64,000 nucleotides of DNA from Kiritimatiellia bacterium. GTDB lineage: Bacteria > Verrucomicrobiota > Kiritimatiellia > CAIVKH01. The DNA lies in assembly GCA_027493775.1 (NCBI GenBank), contig JAOSKE010000003.1:682845-746844 (forward strand), given 5' to 3'. Made by a program: the position numbers and the translations under genes. The notes under the pieces were generated by a model, which made no database searches, had not been told where the DNA came from, and saw only the letters and a list, made by a program, of their open reading frames with translations. The first letter of the stretch is position 1. Each line of letters begins with the position of its first letter. Below are positions 55,560-64,000 of the stretch, in pieces.

Positions 55560-56307
55560 ATGGCCGTTAGCTCTGCATTACGATTTCTGGACGCGCTCTC
55601 TGCGCCATCCTCCGGGCTGGTCAATGAACTAAAATTCGTCGGGAGCGAATTGCTGGCCGACCAAGCGACGACACTGCTCGATACCTGCGCCCTACCCGAT
55701 ACAGAGTTCCCACTCGGCCTCATCAACAGCATCTATTTCGACAATTCCCGCCGCTCCTACCTCGCCGAAAAGGTGGACGGCGACAACGTAAAACAGAAGG
55801 TCCGCATCCGCTGGTACGGCCGCGAGGGGAAACCCGGCGACGGCGAAATTCCGGCATTCATTGAGGTCAAGGGGCGCCTCGGTTCCGCGCGAAACAAATC
55901 TCGCGTCTCCGTACCCGTCTCCGAGCGCTGGATTAATGAAGTGGCGCTGGACGATCCAACGCTCGTTGCCTTCCTCTACAATCACGCAGATCGCCTCGAC
56001 ACGCCGTTTCCTTTGAGTCTTGAACCCGTTCTCTGTATCTCATACGAACGTCGCCGCTACACGTGTCCGCAAACGGGAAGTCGCATTGCCATTGATCGGC
56101 GGATTCGCGCCGAGCGCATCAATGGCGCGCACTTCCCCCTCGGTATCGGGGGCACAGTTGAATCAAATGGTTTGCGAATTCAAAAACGTGGGCAAGAGAT
56201 TGCCAGAGTGGAGCGAACTGCTGTTTTCGGCGGGCCTCCGGTTGCGGAGTTTTTCGAAGTTTGGCGAATTGATGAACAGCATCTTAAGTGGAGGAGCGCC
56301 GGTATGA
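55560..56307 (+). CDS. VTC-domain protein, one frameshift
   Basis: VTC domains of this type bind polyphosphate or nucleotide triphosphates in a CYTH-like tunnel. The opening NELKFVGSELLADQA and NSIYFDNSRRSYLAEKVDG lead to the basic and acidic strands (KVRIRWYG, AFIEVKGRLGSARNKSR). A single extra A near 56166 breaks the frame before VCEFKNVGKRLPEWSELLF, the usual ending, and the stop is at 56305-56307. About 249 residues. The start is at 55560. It overlaps the next gene by 4 bp (ATGA). Confidence 0.9.
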
Positions 56308-56999
56308 AGTTGAGCGCATTTGACGCACTGGAAAGTTTTCAGCAGGTACGGGAACAGTTGGACCCGGCCCTTTTTATCACCGCATTGTTGGCCTCGCTCG
56401 CCGCCGCTTACGTCGCCGCCGGGTTCTATCGCTTCTTCTACGAACGCCGCGGAACAGGGAGCCAGGTCCACCGCTCGTTTCCCCTGCTCGGAATCGCAAT
56501 AACCACGCTTTTCATCGGCGTGCAGTTGTCCATCCCGCTCTCGCTCGGTTTGCTCGGCGCCCTTTCAATCATCCGCTTCCGCACACCGATCAAGGAACCG
56601 GAAGAAGTCGGATTCATCATGCTCGTCATCGCGGCTTCCATTTCTTCCGCGACCTTCAACTTCCAGTTCCTCATAATGATGTATGTCGTCGCATTCATCA
56701 GCCTCTTGATCACCCGCGCCGCGCGCGGATGGAAGGTGTTTGCGCGCGACGGGATTCTCGTATTGGCTATTCCCGATGCAGATGCTAAATCGCACATGGC
56801 CGCAATCGAGCCGATCCTGAAGGCGCGCCTCCGTCGCTTCCACCTCGAAAGTTCATCCGTCCGCGACGGCCAGGCGAGTTTTCAATACGTCTTCTCCGGG
56901 CTGAGATGCAACGTTCCGGAATTGCAGAGTGAATTGGCCGACAAGGCGCCGATCCGCTCGCTCAACATCTTCCTTGATCGCCCCGGTGGCATCCGTTGA
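56304..56999 (+). CDS. DUF4956 membrane protein
   Basis: 231 residues with about four membrane segments (FITALLASLAAAYVAAGF, LLGIAITTLFIGVQLSIP, LGLLGALSIIRFRTPIKEP, GFIMLVIAASISSATF) and a soluble tail. The ALSIIRFRTPIKEPEE segment is the family hallmark. It is usually encoded between a VTC-domain protein and a CotH protein, as here. Its function is unknown. The start overlaps the VTC gene by 4 bp. Confidence 0.92.
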   Translation: MKLSAFDALESFQQVREQLDPALFITALLASLAAAYVAAGFYRFFYERRGTGSQVHRSFPLLGIAITTLFIGVQLSIPLSLGLLGALSIIRFRTPIKEPEEVGFIMLVIAASISSATFNFQFLIMMYVVAFISLLITRAARGWKVFARDGILVLAIPDADAKSHMAAIEPILKARLRRFHLESSSVRDGQASFQYVFSGLRCNVPELQSELADKAPIRSLNIFLDRPGGIR

Positions 57000-57000
57000 T

Positions 57001-59868
57001 ATGATTCGCACACTCGCGCGGAGCCTCCTGCTCCTTGGCCTCGCCGCCGCCATAGCGATTGCATGGCGGTCCGATAAAATATTATTTGAATGGCCGCAGT
57101 ACGCATCAGAACGCTACTTCGCCAAAATTGGCTATGGGCTAAACAAGCATCGCGACGTCGGGTTCTTCGTCAGCTTTGATGAGGCGCGCCCGCGCGAATG
57201 GATCACTAGCAATCCGGTCAATGCGCCTGGAACCGAGCGGGCGCGTGGCCATATTGGGAGTGCGCGCAAATTTGACGGAAGTAAATACACGTATATCGAA
57301 ACGCCAGCGCTCTGGACAGCGCTCGGTGAGCGCTACACGCTCGCACTGTGGGTCAACATCAAGGAAGCCGATCACGACCAGAACATCTGCTTCGCCAACT
57401 TTCAACAACGCGCAACAGGTTTTCGTCTGGAGGATGGACGGATCGTTTTTCGTGTCCCTGACGGAGAGGGAAGCGATATCGCGGTCTCCTATCCATTCAC
57501 CGCGTACGGACACTTTGTTCACCTCGCCGCAGTGGTCGAAGGACCTAGCGGAAAAGTTAAGCTGTACGAAAACGGAAGACTCAAGGCGGAGTCAGAACTC
57601 GTCGCTGTTTCGCTCCCAAGCCATAACATCGAATTCGGAAAGTCGCGCTGGTACACCACTGGCGAACCGTTCGTAGGCATTCTCGATGAAGCAATAGGGT
57701 GGAAACGCGCTCTTTCACAAAAGGAGGTCATCGCGCTCACCCGACGGCACAGCTCACTTCCGGTCACGCAAGTCCCGACCCTCTATTGGCGCTGGAGGGC
57801 GATTCGGGCCATGCGTGACACCATTCCCGTGGCCTTGAAAATGCTCGATCGTTTCAACCCGTTTCTTCACGAAACAAAACTCGCGAAGGCGGACCTTCCC
57901 GAAATCCAGTTCTTCTTCAGCGGGAAAGACGCGCGCCACTTTGTTCAAAAACACGATCAAAGTTTAGCGTCGGGCCGACGGGTGAAACGCGCGGCAAACT
58001 GGCGTCACATCCAGGCGCAATACGAGGGGCAAACCGTGGACGCAGAGCTTTCACTGGGCGGCGCGGATACATCTTATCCAATCGCAAAGCGACCGACGTA
58101 TATTCTTCAGGTCCCAACCAACACGCTCATCCTAGGCTCTCACTTTCTGCGCCTCGCGCCACCGGAAACGATGTCAGATGAGCTTTCAAAATTTGAGCTA
58201 GCGCGCTCCCCCGCCTCATCGGGGCTTTGCCGACTGAGCATCAACGGGACGTTCAAAGGTGTTTATTACTATGAATCGTTCGATCAGATGGGCGTCGCAC
58301 CCGGTCAGCAGGAGAACATTAGCAACGGCCCACGCACTCCGTCTGATTGGCCGTGGATATTCAAACAGAGCGAAATCATACCTCAATCAGGAGCGCTGGG
58401 ACGCGAGATCGCGGACGTACGCCACTTGCTCGCGCGCGATATTTTCAATCCGTGGAGCGCGCGCGAATGGCGCTGGCGCATTCGCAACTTCAAAAAACAG
58501 AATGAGCAAAGCGCGCCCGCAATCCGCGCACATTCTCTGCTGGGCACGAATCTTTCCCATTATTTCATCACAAGCGACTTGGACGTGGCGCCGCTCCGCG
58601 ACAGCGGGGTAATCTGGCGGAGCACTCGGCCCGATATTATTGATGAACAAGGTCGCGTCACCCGGCCGGATTCGGGCAGCCCCGTGGGCGTTGATTTTGT
58701 GGCCGACACAAATGGAGACTCATCGAACGAAGAACGAGTCCTCCACTTCCGCGTCATGCCGCATGATCGCTCGCTTCCCGCGCTAATGATCTTCAGTCGC
58801 GATCAAATTTTTTACAATCGAAGGCAGGACTTTCATCTCTACTACTATCCCGCTCACAGCGAAGATGCGCCGCTCCTGCTAACGGGGGGGCAGGCGACGG
58901 GCGGTGGAATCAAGCATCGAGGAAACACGAGTTTTTGGCGCGGCGCAAAGAAACCGATTTCGCTGCGCCTCGACGCGCCTGTAAATCTGATCGGGAACAC
59001 AACAAGCCGTTACGTTTATCTTCTCAGCGGTTATGTGGACACGGTGAAGATGCGAAACAAACTCGTGTACGATCTATTCCGCGAATGGGGCGGCGCGGAA
59101 GAACAACATTACGCGCCCGAAATTACGTGGATGGAGGTCTTTATCAACGGCCGCTATATGGGTGTTTGGGAGGCATGCACCCGAATAGACGGAAATACAC
59201 TGGGTTTTCCCGCCGAACCGAGGCATCCCGCATCCGCCCTTTATAAAATGCGCGCGTCTTCAGAGCTGTTCACTCGTCCCGTGACCAGGGAGTTTGATCA
59301 GGTGTACCCGCGTCCCAGCCTGGGTCGCTATGAGGATCCGATTGAACGGCTCGTCGCGTTCACCAGCGAGAAACCCGCGCCGGACTTTGCGAACGGAATC
59401 GAAGAGGTGCTAAATCTGGATAATGCCATTGATTTTCTGCTGATGCTCAACTTCGCTGGCAATGTGGACGGACGCACAACAAATTATTATCTCGGCAGTG
59501 ATGTTGAAAAAGGCGGGCGCTTCTTTTTCATCCCGTGGGATTATGACCACACCTTTGACCGTCGGGCCATTTGGCTCTCTAATCATTTGTTCAATCGTCT
59601 CATCAACGAATATCCTGACTTTATGAAGCGCGCCGCGCTGCGCTGGCAGGAATTGCGCCGGAACTCTGTTTCAGAAGCTGCACTCGATGCGCGAATAACA
59701 CACATGGCGAATCAAATTGCCGACGACATGGTCTGGGAAGATCGCCATTTTGTTCCACCTGAAGACCCGCGTTTCTCCGGAAGAGTGGAAGAACTGCGAA
59801 ACGCAATTCACAGCAAACTTGAATGGATGGACGAACGTTTCCCAGCGCCTGCCAACGCCAGCAACTAA
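57001..59868 (+). CDS. CotH-kinase-family protein with LamG-like domain
   Basis: 955 residues starting 1 bp after DUF4956. An N-terminal membrane anchor (LARSLLLLGLAAAIAIAW) places the rest outside the cytoplasm. A concanavalin-like LamG domain (SARKFDGSKYTYIETPALW, YTLALWVNIKEADHDQ) is followed by the CotH kinase-like domain: GGIKHRGNTSF, KPISLRLDAP, WMEVFINGRYMGVWEA and FIPWDYDHTFDR (the metal-binding Asp). Bacillus CotH phosphorylates spore-coat proteins. By analogy it may modify exported proteins; the VTC-DUF4956-CotH cluster could couple this to nucleotide or polyphosphate. Confidence 0.9.
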   Translation: MIRTLARSLLLLGLAAAIAIAWRSDKILFEWPQYASERYFAKIGYGLNKHRDVGFFVSFDEARPREWITSNPVNAPGTERARGHIGSARKFDGSKYTYIETPALWTALGERYTLALWVNIKEADHDQNICFANFQQRATGFRLEDGRIVFRVPDGEGSDIAVSYPFTAYGHFVHLAAVVEGPSGKVKLYENGRLKAESELVAVSLPSHNIEFGKSRWYTTGEPFVGILDEAIGWKRALSQKEVIALTRRHSSLPVTQVPTLYWRWRAIRAMRDTIPVALKMLDRFNPFLHETKLAKADLPEIQFFFSGKDARHFVQKHDQSLASGRRVKRAANWRHIQAQYEGQTVDAELSLGGADTSYPIAKRPTYILQVPTNTLILGSHFLRLAPPETMSDELSKFELARSPASSGLCRLSINGTFKGVYYYESFDQMGVAPGQQENISNGPRTPSDWPWIFKQSEIIPQSGALGREIADVRHLLARDIFNPWSAREWRWRIRNFKKQNEQSAPAIRAHSLLGTNLSHYFITSDLDVAPLRDSGVIWRSTRPDIIDEQGRVTRPDSGSPVGVDFVADTNGDSSNEERVLHFRVMPHDRSLPALMIFSRDQIFYNRRQDFHLYYYPAHSEDAPLLLTGGQATGGGIKHRGNTSFWRGAKKPISLRLDAPVNLIGNTTSRYVYLLSGYVDTVKMRNKLVYDLFREWGGAEEQHYAPEITWMEVFINGRYMGVWEACTRIDGNTLGFPAEPRHPASALYKMRASSELFTRPVTREFDQVYPRPSLGRYEDPIERLVAFTSEKPAPDFANGIEEVLNLDNAIDFLLMLNFAGNVDGRTTNYYLGSDVEKGGRFFFIPWDYDHTFDRRAIWLSNHLFNRLINEYPDFMKRAALRWQELRRNSVSEAALDARITHMANQIADDMVWEDRHFVPPEDPRFSGRVEELRNAIHSKLEWMDERFPAPANASN

Positions 59869-59873
59869 TCGTT

Positions 59874-60734
59874 ATGCGCACACTCATTCCCCTTTTTTTT
59901 ATCTTTGCGACCCTCTTTACGAGTCACGCCGAACCCGCGCGCAAGATCGTCAGCCTCGCGCCATCGCTCACCGAGCTGATCTTTGATATCGGTTGGAACG
60001 ACCGACTCATCGCGCGCTCCGATGCGGACGATTACCCACCAGAGGCGAAAAGACTTCCGGTCGCCGGTTCTTTCGGACGACCCAATGTGGAGTGGTTGAT
60101 TCACGCGAAGCCGGATTTGGTGGTGAGCACCGACCTCGAACGGCCCGGTCTCGCGAACACGTTGCGCAAGGCGGGAATCGAGTATCAGCGGCTTCCCTGC
60201 AATAGTTGGACGCAGATGATTGAGGCCGTGAGGACGTTGGGCACGGCGCTCAATGATGAACAAACTGCCAACGATTGGATTGCGCGTGCGCAAACACGGC
60301 GCGATTCCGTCGCTAAACGCGCAAGTGAGTTTTGGGCCGAACGCACCCGACCGCGTGTGTACGTGGAACTCTGGGCCGATCCACTCACTACGCCCGGTCG
60401 CGATTCTTTTCTGACCGATCTCGTTTCGCTCGCCGGCGGTGAAAGCATTGGCGCAGAGCTTTCCGATCCTTATGCGCACATCAGCGCCGAGTGGGTTATC
60501 CATGAAAAGCCCGACGCCATCGTCCTCGCCTACATGCTCACCAGTGTAAGGCCCGACCCCGCCACCCTCGCCCAACGCCCCGGCTGGAAGGCGATTCCAG
60601 CGATTGAAAACAGCGCCATCACCGCAGACATCCCAACCGACTGGCTCCTCCGCCCCGGCCCCCGCTGGCTCAACGGTGCAGAGGCACTGGCAGAATTCCT
60701 TAGAGAATCGGCATCACACAAAACTGAGCAGTAA
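59874..60734 (+). CDS. Periplasmic binding protein, BtuF/FecB-like
   Basis: 286 residues after a signal peptide (MRTLIPLFFIFATLFTSHA). The helical-backbone metal-receptor fold is clear: KIVSLAPSLTELIFDIGWNDRLIARSDADDYP, GSFGRPNVEWLIHAKPDLVVS, VYVELWADPLTTPGRDSFL. Such proteins bind vitamin B12, haem or iron siderophores for an ABC importer. No permease or ATPase lies beside it in the window. A B12-uptake role with a metE-encoding cell is plausible but not shown. Confidence 0.88.
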   Translation: MRTLIPLFFIFATLFTSHAEPARKIVSLAPSLTELIFDIGWNDRLIARSDADDYPPEAKRLPVAGSFGRPNVEWLIHAKPDLVVSTDLERPGLANTLRKAGIEYQRLPCNSWTQMIEAVRTLGTALNDEQTANDWIARAQTRRDSVAKRASEFWAERTRPRVYVELWADPLTTPGRDSFLTDLVSLAGGESIGAELSDPYAHISAEWVIHEKPDAIVLAYMLTSVRPDPATLAQRPGWKAIPAIENSAITADIPTDWLLRPGPRWLNGAEALAEFLRESASHKTEQ

Positions 60735-60822
60735 TTTCTCGACCATCCCAATGCCCGCCCCCGCGCGGTCAACGCCCGCGCCTACAGGAAAGACGGATTC
60801 GCGATGCGCCCCACATCACACC

Positions 60823-60910
60823 GGTCTATTAGCGGTCTATTAGGTCTATTGGGGGTCTATTGGGGTCAGGTCTAGACATTGGGGGTCTATTGGGGTCAGG
60901 TCTAGACATT
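60823..60910. repeat. Tandem repeat with GGGGTCAGGTCTAGAC unit
   Basis: The 30-bp unit at 60851-60880 is repeated exactly at 60881-60910. It is preceded by three shortened GGTCTATT copies at 60823-60850. GGGGTCAGGTCTAGAC ends resemble REP-type transposase flanks, but no transposase is nearby. Confidence 0.8.
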
Positions 60911-60960
60911 GTACAATTTGACGAGCATTCGGGCTTGGGGTTCTACAGATTTTCGGGGGC

Positions 60961-61025
60961 GTTTCGGAGAACAAAACAAGGCTCAACTAGACGACGCGAA
61001 AGCTGACTGAATCCTGAACATTGTC
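60961..61025 (+). repeat. Fragment resembling the start of cassettes 3 and 4
   Basis: GTTTCGGAGAACAAAAC at 60961 is close to the cassette 3/4 start GTTCGGAGAACAAAACC. Weaker similarity continues for about 65 bp (GACTGAATCC against GCTGAATCC at a similar distance). No attC follows. Possibly the remnant of a cassette inserted outside the array. Confidence 0.6.
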
Positions 61026-61038
61026 GCTGGGCGCGGCG

Positions 61039-62070
61039 CTATTTTGCGCTCTTTGTGAGGGCTTCGATCTCGTGCTTGGGGGTGCGACCCACGGAGGAGG
61101 AGTAGCCGAGGAAGATGAGACCGCCGAAGAGACTCCAGAGCAGGCCGCCGAGGTAGGTCATCAGGGAAAGTGGCATCGCTTGGACGGCGCCAACACCAAG
61201 GGTGTCGAGTAACTCAATAAACATCCCTTCCCGTACGCCGAGTCCGCCGGGGGTGAGTGGAAGCGAGGAAATAACCGTAATCACGGGGAAGATGGTGAAA
61301 TAGTCGCGCATCCGCAAATCTACGCCGAGGCTGATGCCGATGCACATGCAGGCGAGCGTAAGCAGGGCAAGATTCAAGAAGGACAGTATAACCGAAACAA
61401 TCAGCGCGGGGATGTTGCGGTGGTAAATGAAAAATGCGTCGTACACCTTCCGAAACATTGCGCCAGTTTTTGTCCGTTCCTCCCACCGCCGAAACAGTGA
61501 CCAGTGGTCGAAAAGATTTTTGCGCAACAACAACAGAATCAGCGCCGCTGCGCCGAGTAGAAACGAAACCATCACAATGCCCATCCATCGGTTGCCGATG
61601 TTGTCGAAGAACAGGTGAAAACGATAGAGCGCAACGGCAGAGCCAAATACGACAAGCACGAGCAAACCGACTGCGCGATCAATCAGCGCGGTCATCGCCG
61701 CTTCCGTTTTCTTCCCCGGCCATTCACGCGCGACGTAAAGTGCGCGCGCAAGGTCGCCGCCGCACGCACCGAGCATGAACGAATTGAAAAACTGGCCGAT
61801 GAAAAAGATGCTGAAGACTTTCGGCCAAGGAAGTGGAAGTCGCGCCGCGCGTAAAATGTAGTACCAGCGCAACGCACCAACCAGTAGCCCGAGAAAGGTG
61901 AGACCGAGACTAAACGCCCACCACGGCCAATTCGAGAGACTCGTCAGAAGGACTTCGCCCAACCCGTCGAACTCATCGCGCATTCGGAAAAACAGATAAA
62001 TCAGCAATCCGACGCCCAGCGCGACGCGGAGCAACGAGATTAAGTTTTTGCGACTGGTTCCGTTCATCAC
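61039..62070 (-). CDS. Lysylphosphatidylglycerol-synthase-like flippase domain protein
   Basis: 343 residues with at least seven membrane segments and the UPF0104/LPG-synthase TM signatures: GLLVGALRWYYILRAARLPLP, FFNSFMLGACGGDLARA and the late SSLPLTPGGLGVREGM. Only the membrane half is present, without the aminoacyl-transferase domain, so it is likely a lipid or polyprenol flippase, perhaps for glycolipids. It converges with the BtuF-like gene. The start is ATG at 62070 or 62067. Confidence 0.9.
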   Translation of the reverse strand: MMNGTSRKNLISLLRVALGVGLLIYLFFRMRDEFDGLGEVLLTSLSNWPWWAFSLGLTFLGLLVGALRWYYILRAARLPLPWPKVFSIFFIGQFFNSFMLGACGGDLARALYVAREWPGKKTEAAMTALIDRAVGLLVLVVFGSAVALYRFHLFFDNIGNRWMGIVMVSFLLGAAALILLLLRKNLFDHWSLFRRWEERTKTGAMFRKVYDAFFIYHRNIPALIVSVILSFLNLALLTLACMCIGISLGVDLRMRDYFTIFPVITVISSLPLTPGGLGVREGMFIELLDTLGVGAVQAMPLSLMTYLGGLLWSLFGGLIFLGYSSSVGRTPKHEIEALTKSAK

Positions 62071-62213
62071 GACAAGCAGGATAGCAGGAGGTCAGACTGC
62101 CACGCCCCACACTTTGTTCAATTCTTTTCGCCCATGACGCCCAAAAGCGGACGTTACGCCTCCTTTTTCGCGGGGCGTCACATCCGAATTTTTGGCCCGA
62201 GCGCTAAACTCCC

Positions 62214-64000
62214 TTACTCGACGGTCACGCGATAGATACGATGCCCCTGCGGCGGAGGGCCAAGCGTCGTGTTCGGCCCCTCATCATCCACGAACCGATA
62301 CGTCCCGGTCGGGTTGTTTTCGTGCCAACTCCCCACGCCCAATGCTTGGTTGGCGAAGGGTTGCCAAATAACGCCGTTCGTGTAGGGCGCGTCGGTGAAA
62401 TAAACCCGATAATTTCTTCCAGAGATCGTCGGCACGACGACACCAGTTCCCGAATTGATCGCGCGCACTATAAACACGGAGTCGGGGTCTGTCGGCGAAG
62501 TTCCCGCGATAAGCTCGTTCAGGTTCGATTGCCCATCGCCGTCATCGTCATCGTCAGGCCCGGATGCGAGATCGCCAAAGTTTTCAATCTCCCAATCGTC
62601 AGCCAGCCCGTCAGCGTCAAAGTCCAGCGGGACGATGATCTGCACAACGTTTGTGACGACGCTGTTCGTCGCTCCCCGTTGATCATTCGCGCTGAACACA
62701 ACGAGGTTGGTCGTATTCACAAACGAGACGGGCATTGCAACCCACGAGAAGACGCCATTCGTAAAGAGTGCGCCAGCAGGGGCGGTAATCAATGTGGTCA
62801 CGACCTCGTCGCCATCCAGATCACTCACCACAACCGGAAAGCTCGATGTCGAACCGAGCGCAAGAATTTGAGTCCCGGGTAGATCTATAACCGGCGGATT
62901 ATTCGTCACCTCGTACTCCTCGATCTTCAGGTACTGAACCAACTCGCCGTCCGCCGTAATCGCAGGGCCCTCCATGCCGCCGCCTAGCGAGACGTAGAAG
63001 CCATTGTCATACAAATCCTGTCCCGTTCGCGGCCAACCATTGGTGATGTAGGCGGAGGCATCGCTCGAAGCGAGGTTGCGAACACGATATGTTTTGCTCG
63101 TATCCAAACCGAGCAAACCCCACGCGCCCTGCAAGTCCAAGACCGTTGTTGCAGAGAAGTGCGGTTCTCCGTGGCGCAGGAACAGCGAGGACGCAATCAC
63201 AACATCGCTCGTCGCCGGCGACGCATACGGCGTCTCGTATTTTGCAACGGAGAAGATGGAGCCTTCTTCCCCGCCACCGAGTTTGCTGAGGAAATAGCGA
63301 TTCTGACTGCGCAGCGCCGGCGAGTTGAGACGCGCCCAGTTCACGCGGCCATACCACTGCGGAAGGGCTTCCGAAAAATCGGGCGGGTTTTCCCAAACAG
63401 TGAGTTTGTTCCACTGCTTGAAGTGCGGAATCCATTTCCCAAAGTTCAGCTCGTGCCAGTTTAAGAATCCGTCGTTCTTGTTGTCAGGATCATCCGGATT
63501 GAACAGGCCGATACCCCACTCCTGTCCGTAAAACACCATCGGCAATCCGTCCACGGCGGAGACGGCTGCGTAGCGCGACGCGACCACCCACGGATCATTG
63601 TCCGGCATCACTTCGTCGTGACCGGTGAGGTTGAGCAGAATCGCGCCACCATTGTATGCCGCGCGACGGTCTTCGAGCGCCTGACGCAACTCGCCGGATT
63701 GATTGATGTGCTCCAGTGTGAAACGGAACACGAGGTTCTCGTTGAGAATATCGAAGTGGCGATTGGAGCGCGTGCCCGGCACGCCGCCATCGAGCGTCTC
63801 TGCCATGAACACGAAGTTCCATTTCATCTTGCGCGTGCGATTGATGATGTACTCCCAGAGCTGCGGCGGAAGCCCCTGTCCGAAGTCGCAGCGCAACGCA
63901 TCAATGCCGTAGTCATCGAACGCCGCATTGAGGTTGTCCGTCGGATGCCCGGTCTTCTTAAGCCAATACTCGGTGTAGTAGCCGAAGTATTTCCACAGCG
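62214..64000 (-). CDS. Secreted GH13-family enzyme, N terminus beyond window
   Basis: The frame continues through the right edge, so the N terminus is missing. The GH13 barrel shows nucleophile Asp in ALRCDFGQG, acid Glu in FVFMAETLDGG and stabilising Asp in LTGHDEVMP. A cadherin/Ig-like module (PPVIDLPGTQILALGS) and a DFDADGLADDWEIENFG calcium-loop tail follow. The end IYRVTVE resembles the C-terminal sorting-like tails of such enzymes. It likely acts on alpha-glucans outside the cell, like the enzyme at 19-22.7 kb. Confidence 0.88.
   Translation of the reverse strand, partial: LWKYFGYYTEYWLKKTGHPTDNLNAAFDDYGIDALRCDFGQGLPPQLWEYIINRTRKMKWNFVFMAETLDGGVPGTRSNRHFDILNENLVFRFTLEHINQSGELRQALEDRRAAYNGGAILLNLTGHDEVMPDNDPWVVASRYAAVSAVDGLPMVFYGQEWGIGLFNPDDPDNKNDGFLNWHELNFGKWIPHFKQWNKLTVWENPPDFSEALPQWYGRVNWARLNSPALRSQNRYFLSKLGGGEEGSIFSVAKYETPYASPATSDVVIASSLFLRHGEPHFSATTVLDLQGAWGLLGLDTSKTYRVRNLASSDASAYITNGWPRTGQDLYDNGFYVSLGGGMEGPAITADGELVQYLKIEEYEVTNNPPVIDLPGTQILALGSTSSFPVVVSDLDGDEVVTTLITAPAGALFTNGVFSWVAMPVSFVNTTNLVVFSANDQRGATNSVVTNVVQIIVPLDFDADGLADDWEIENFGDLASGPDDDDDGDGQSNLNELIAGTSPTDPDSVFIVRAINSGTGVVVPTISGRNYRVYFTDAPYTNGVIWQPFANQALGVGSWHENNPTGTYRFVDDEGPNTTLGPPPQGHRIYRVTVE

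Larger units (their letters stand above)
60735..61038. other. Intergenic repeat-rich region
   Basis: About 300 bp without a gene. It holds the GGTCTATT-type tandem repeat (60823-60910) and the cassette-start-like fragment (60961-61025). The next gene is convergent. Confidence 0.6.

Overview
The window reads as a chromosomal segment of a Gram-negative (diderm) bacterium. It carries lpxD, ompH/skp and bamA, together with a full set of housekeeping genes. A paired 15-bp palindrome, TTCCAANNNTTGGAA, recurs between genes, and there are large secreted GH13 enzymes with calcium-loop tails. Together these recall the PVC superphylum (Kiritimatiellota, Lentisphaerota or Verrucomicrobiota). That placement is inference; there is no rRNA gene here to settle it. 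About 18 single-base indels, mostly in homopolymers, break otherwise intact conserved genes (clpB, bamA, ppdK, dnaE, metE and others). They look like sequencing or assembly errors, so I annotate those genes as single loci with frameshifts.

Layout: 0-12 kb, minus strand: clpB (cut by the window edge), then a long block of rpsF-ssb-rpsR-rplI-dnaB-bamA-ompH-lpxD, with pth, rplY, prs and tRNA-Gln(UUG) upstream. 12-19 kb: a flavin reductase-like protein with an ApbE lipoprotein, hisB-hisH-hisA, a CYTH protein and a polyprenyl-phosphate sugar transferase. 19-26 kb: a large secreted GH13 enzyme, a 3D-domain lipoprotein and rfbB-rfbA-rfbC. 26-32.5 kb: a CPA2 antiporter, ppdK and an HNH endonuclease. 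41-64 kb: a YgjV/GNAT-like membrane protein, two CNNM/CorC-type proteins, yjbQ, a TPR lipoprotein, a HAD phosphatase, dnaE, divergent metR-metE, a VTC-DUF4956-CotH cluster, a BtuF-like binding protein, a flippase-like membrane protein and a second GH13 enzyme cut by the right edge.

The most interesting region is 32.77-40.96 kb, an integron gene-cassette array with no integrase in the window (a CALIN-type array). Ten attC sites of 61-72 bp lie head to tail, each with a hairpin core between an AAC-ending R'' box and a GTT-starting R' box. In several cassettes the R'' box is the exact reverse complement of the cassette's own start, as site-specific cassette insertion predicts. The cargo is mostly defence and stability functions: a zinc-ribbon protein of unknown function, an Mrr restriction enzyme, two tandem near-identical cassettes without a convincing gene, a complete type II restriction-modification module with controller protein and operators, a DUF5701-like protein, a RelB/ParE-type toxin-antitoxin pair, a coiled-coil TIR protein, an alpha/beta hydrolase preceded by a 166-bp inverted-repeat element, and BrnT/BrnA. 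The self-regulated modules share one promoter design: a TTGACG-type -35, a 17-18 bp spacer, and a start codon at or a few bases after the predicted transcription start. A fragment resembling the start of the geneless cassettes lies alone at 60.96 kb.

Outside the array the novel signal is the paired palindrome, seen at 2.25, 15.5 and 23.95 kb always with exactly 32 bp between starts. The DnaE C terminus is also unusual: it ends in about ten Asn-Gly dipeptides encoded by a hexanucleotide microsatellite.
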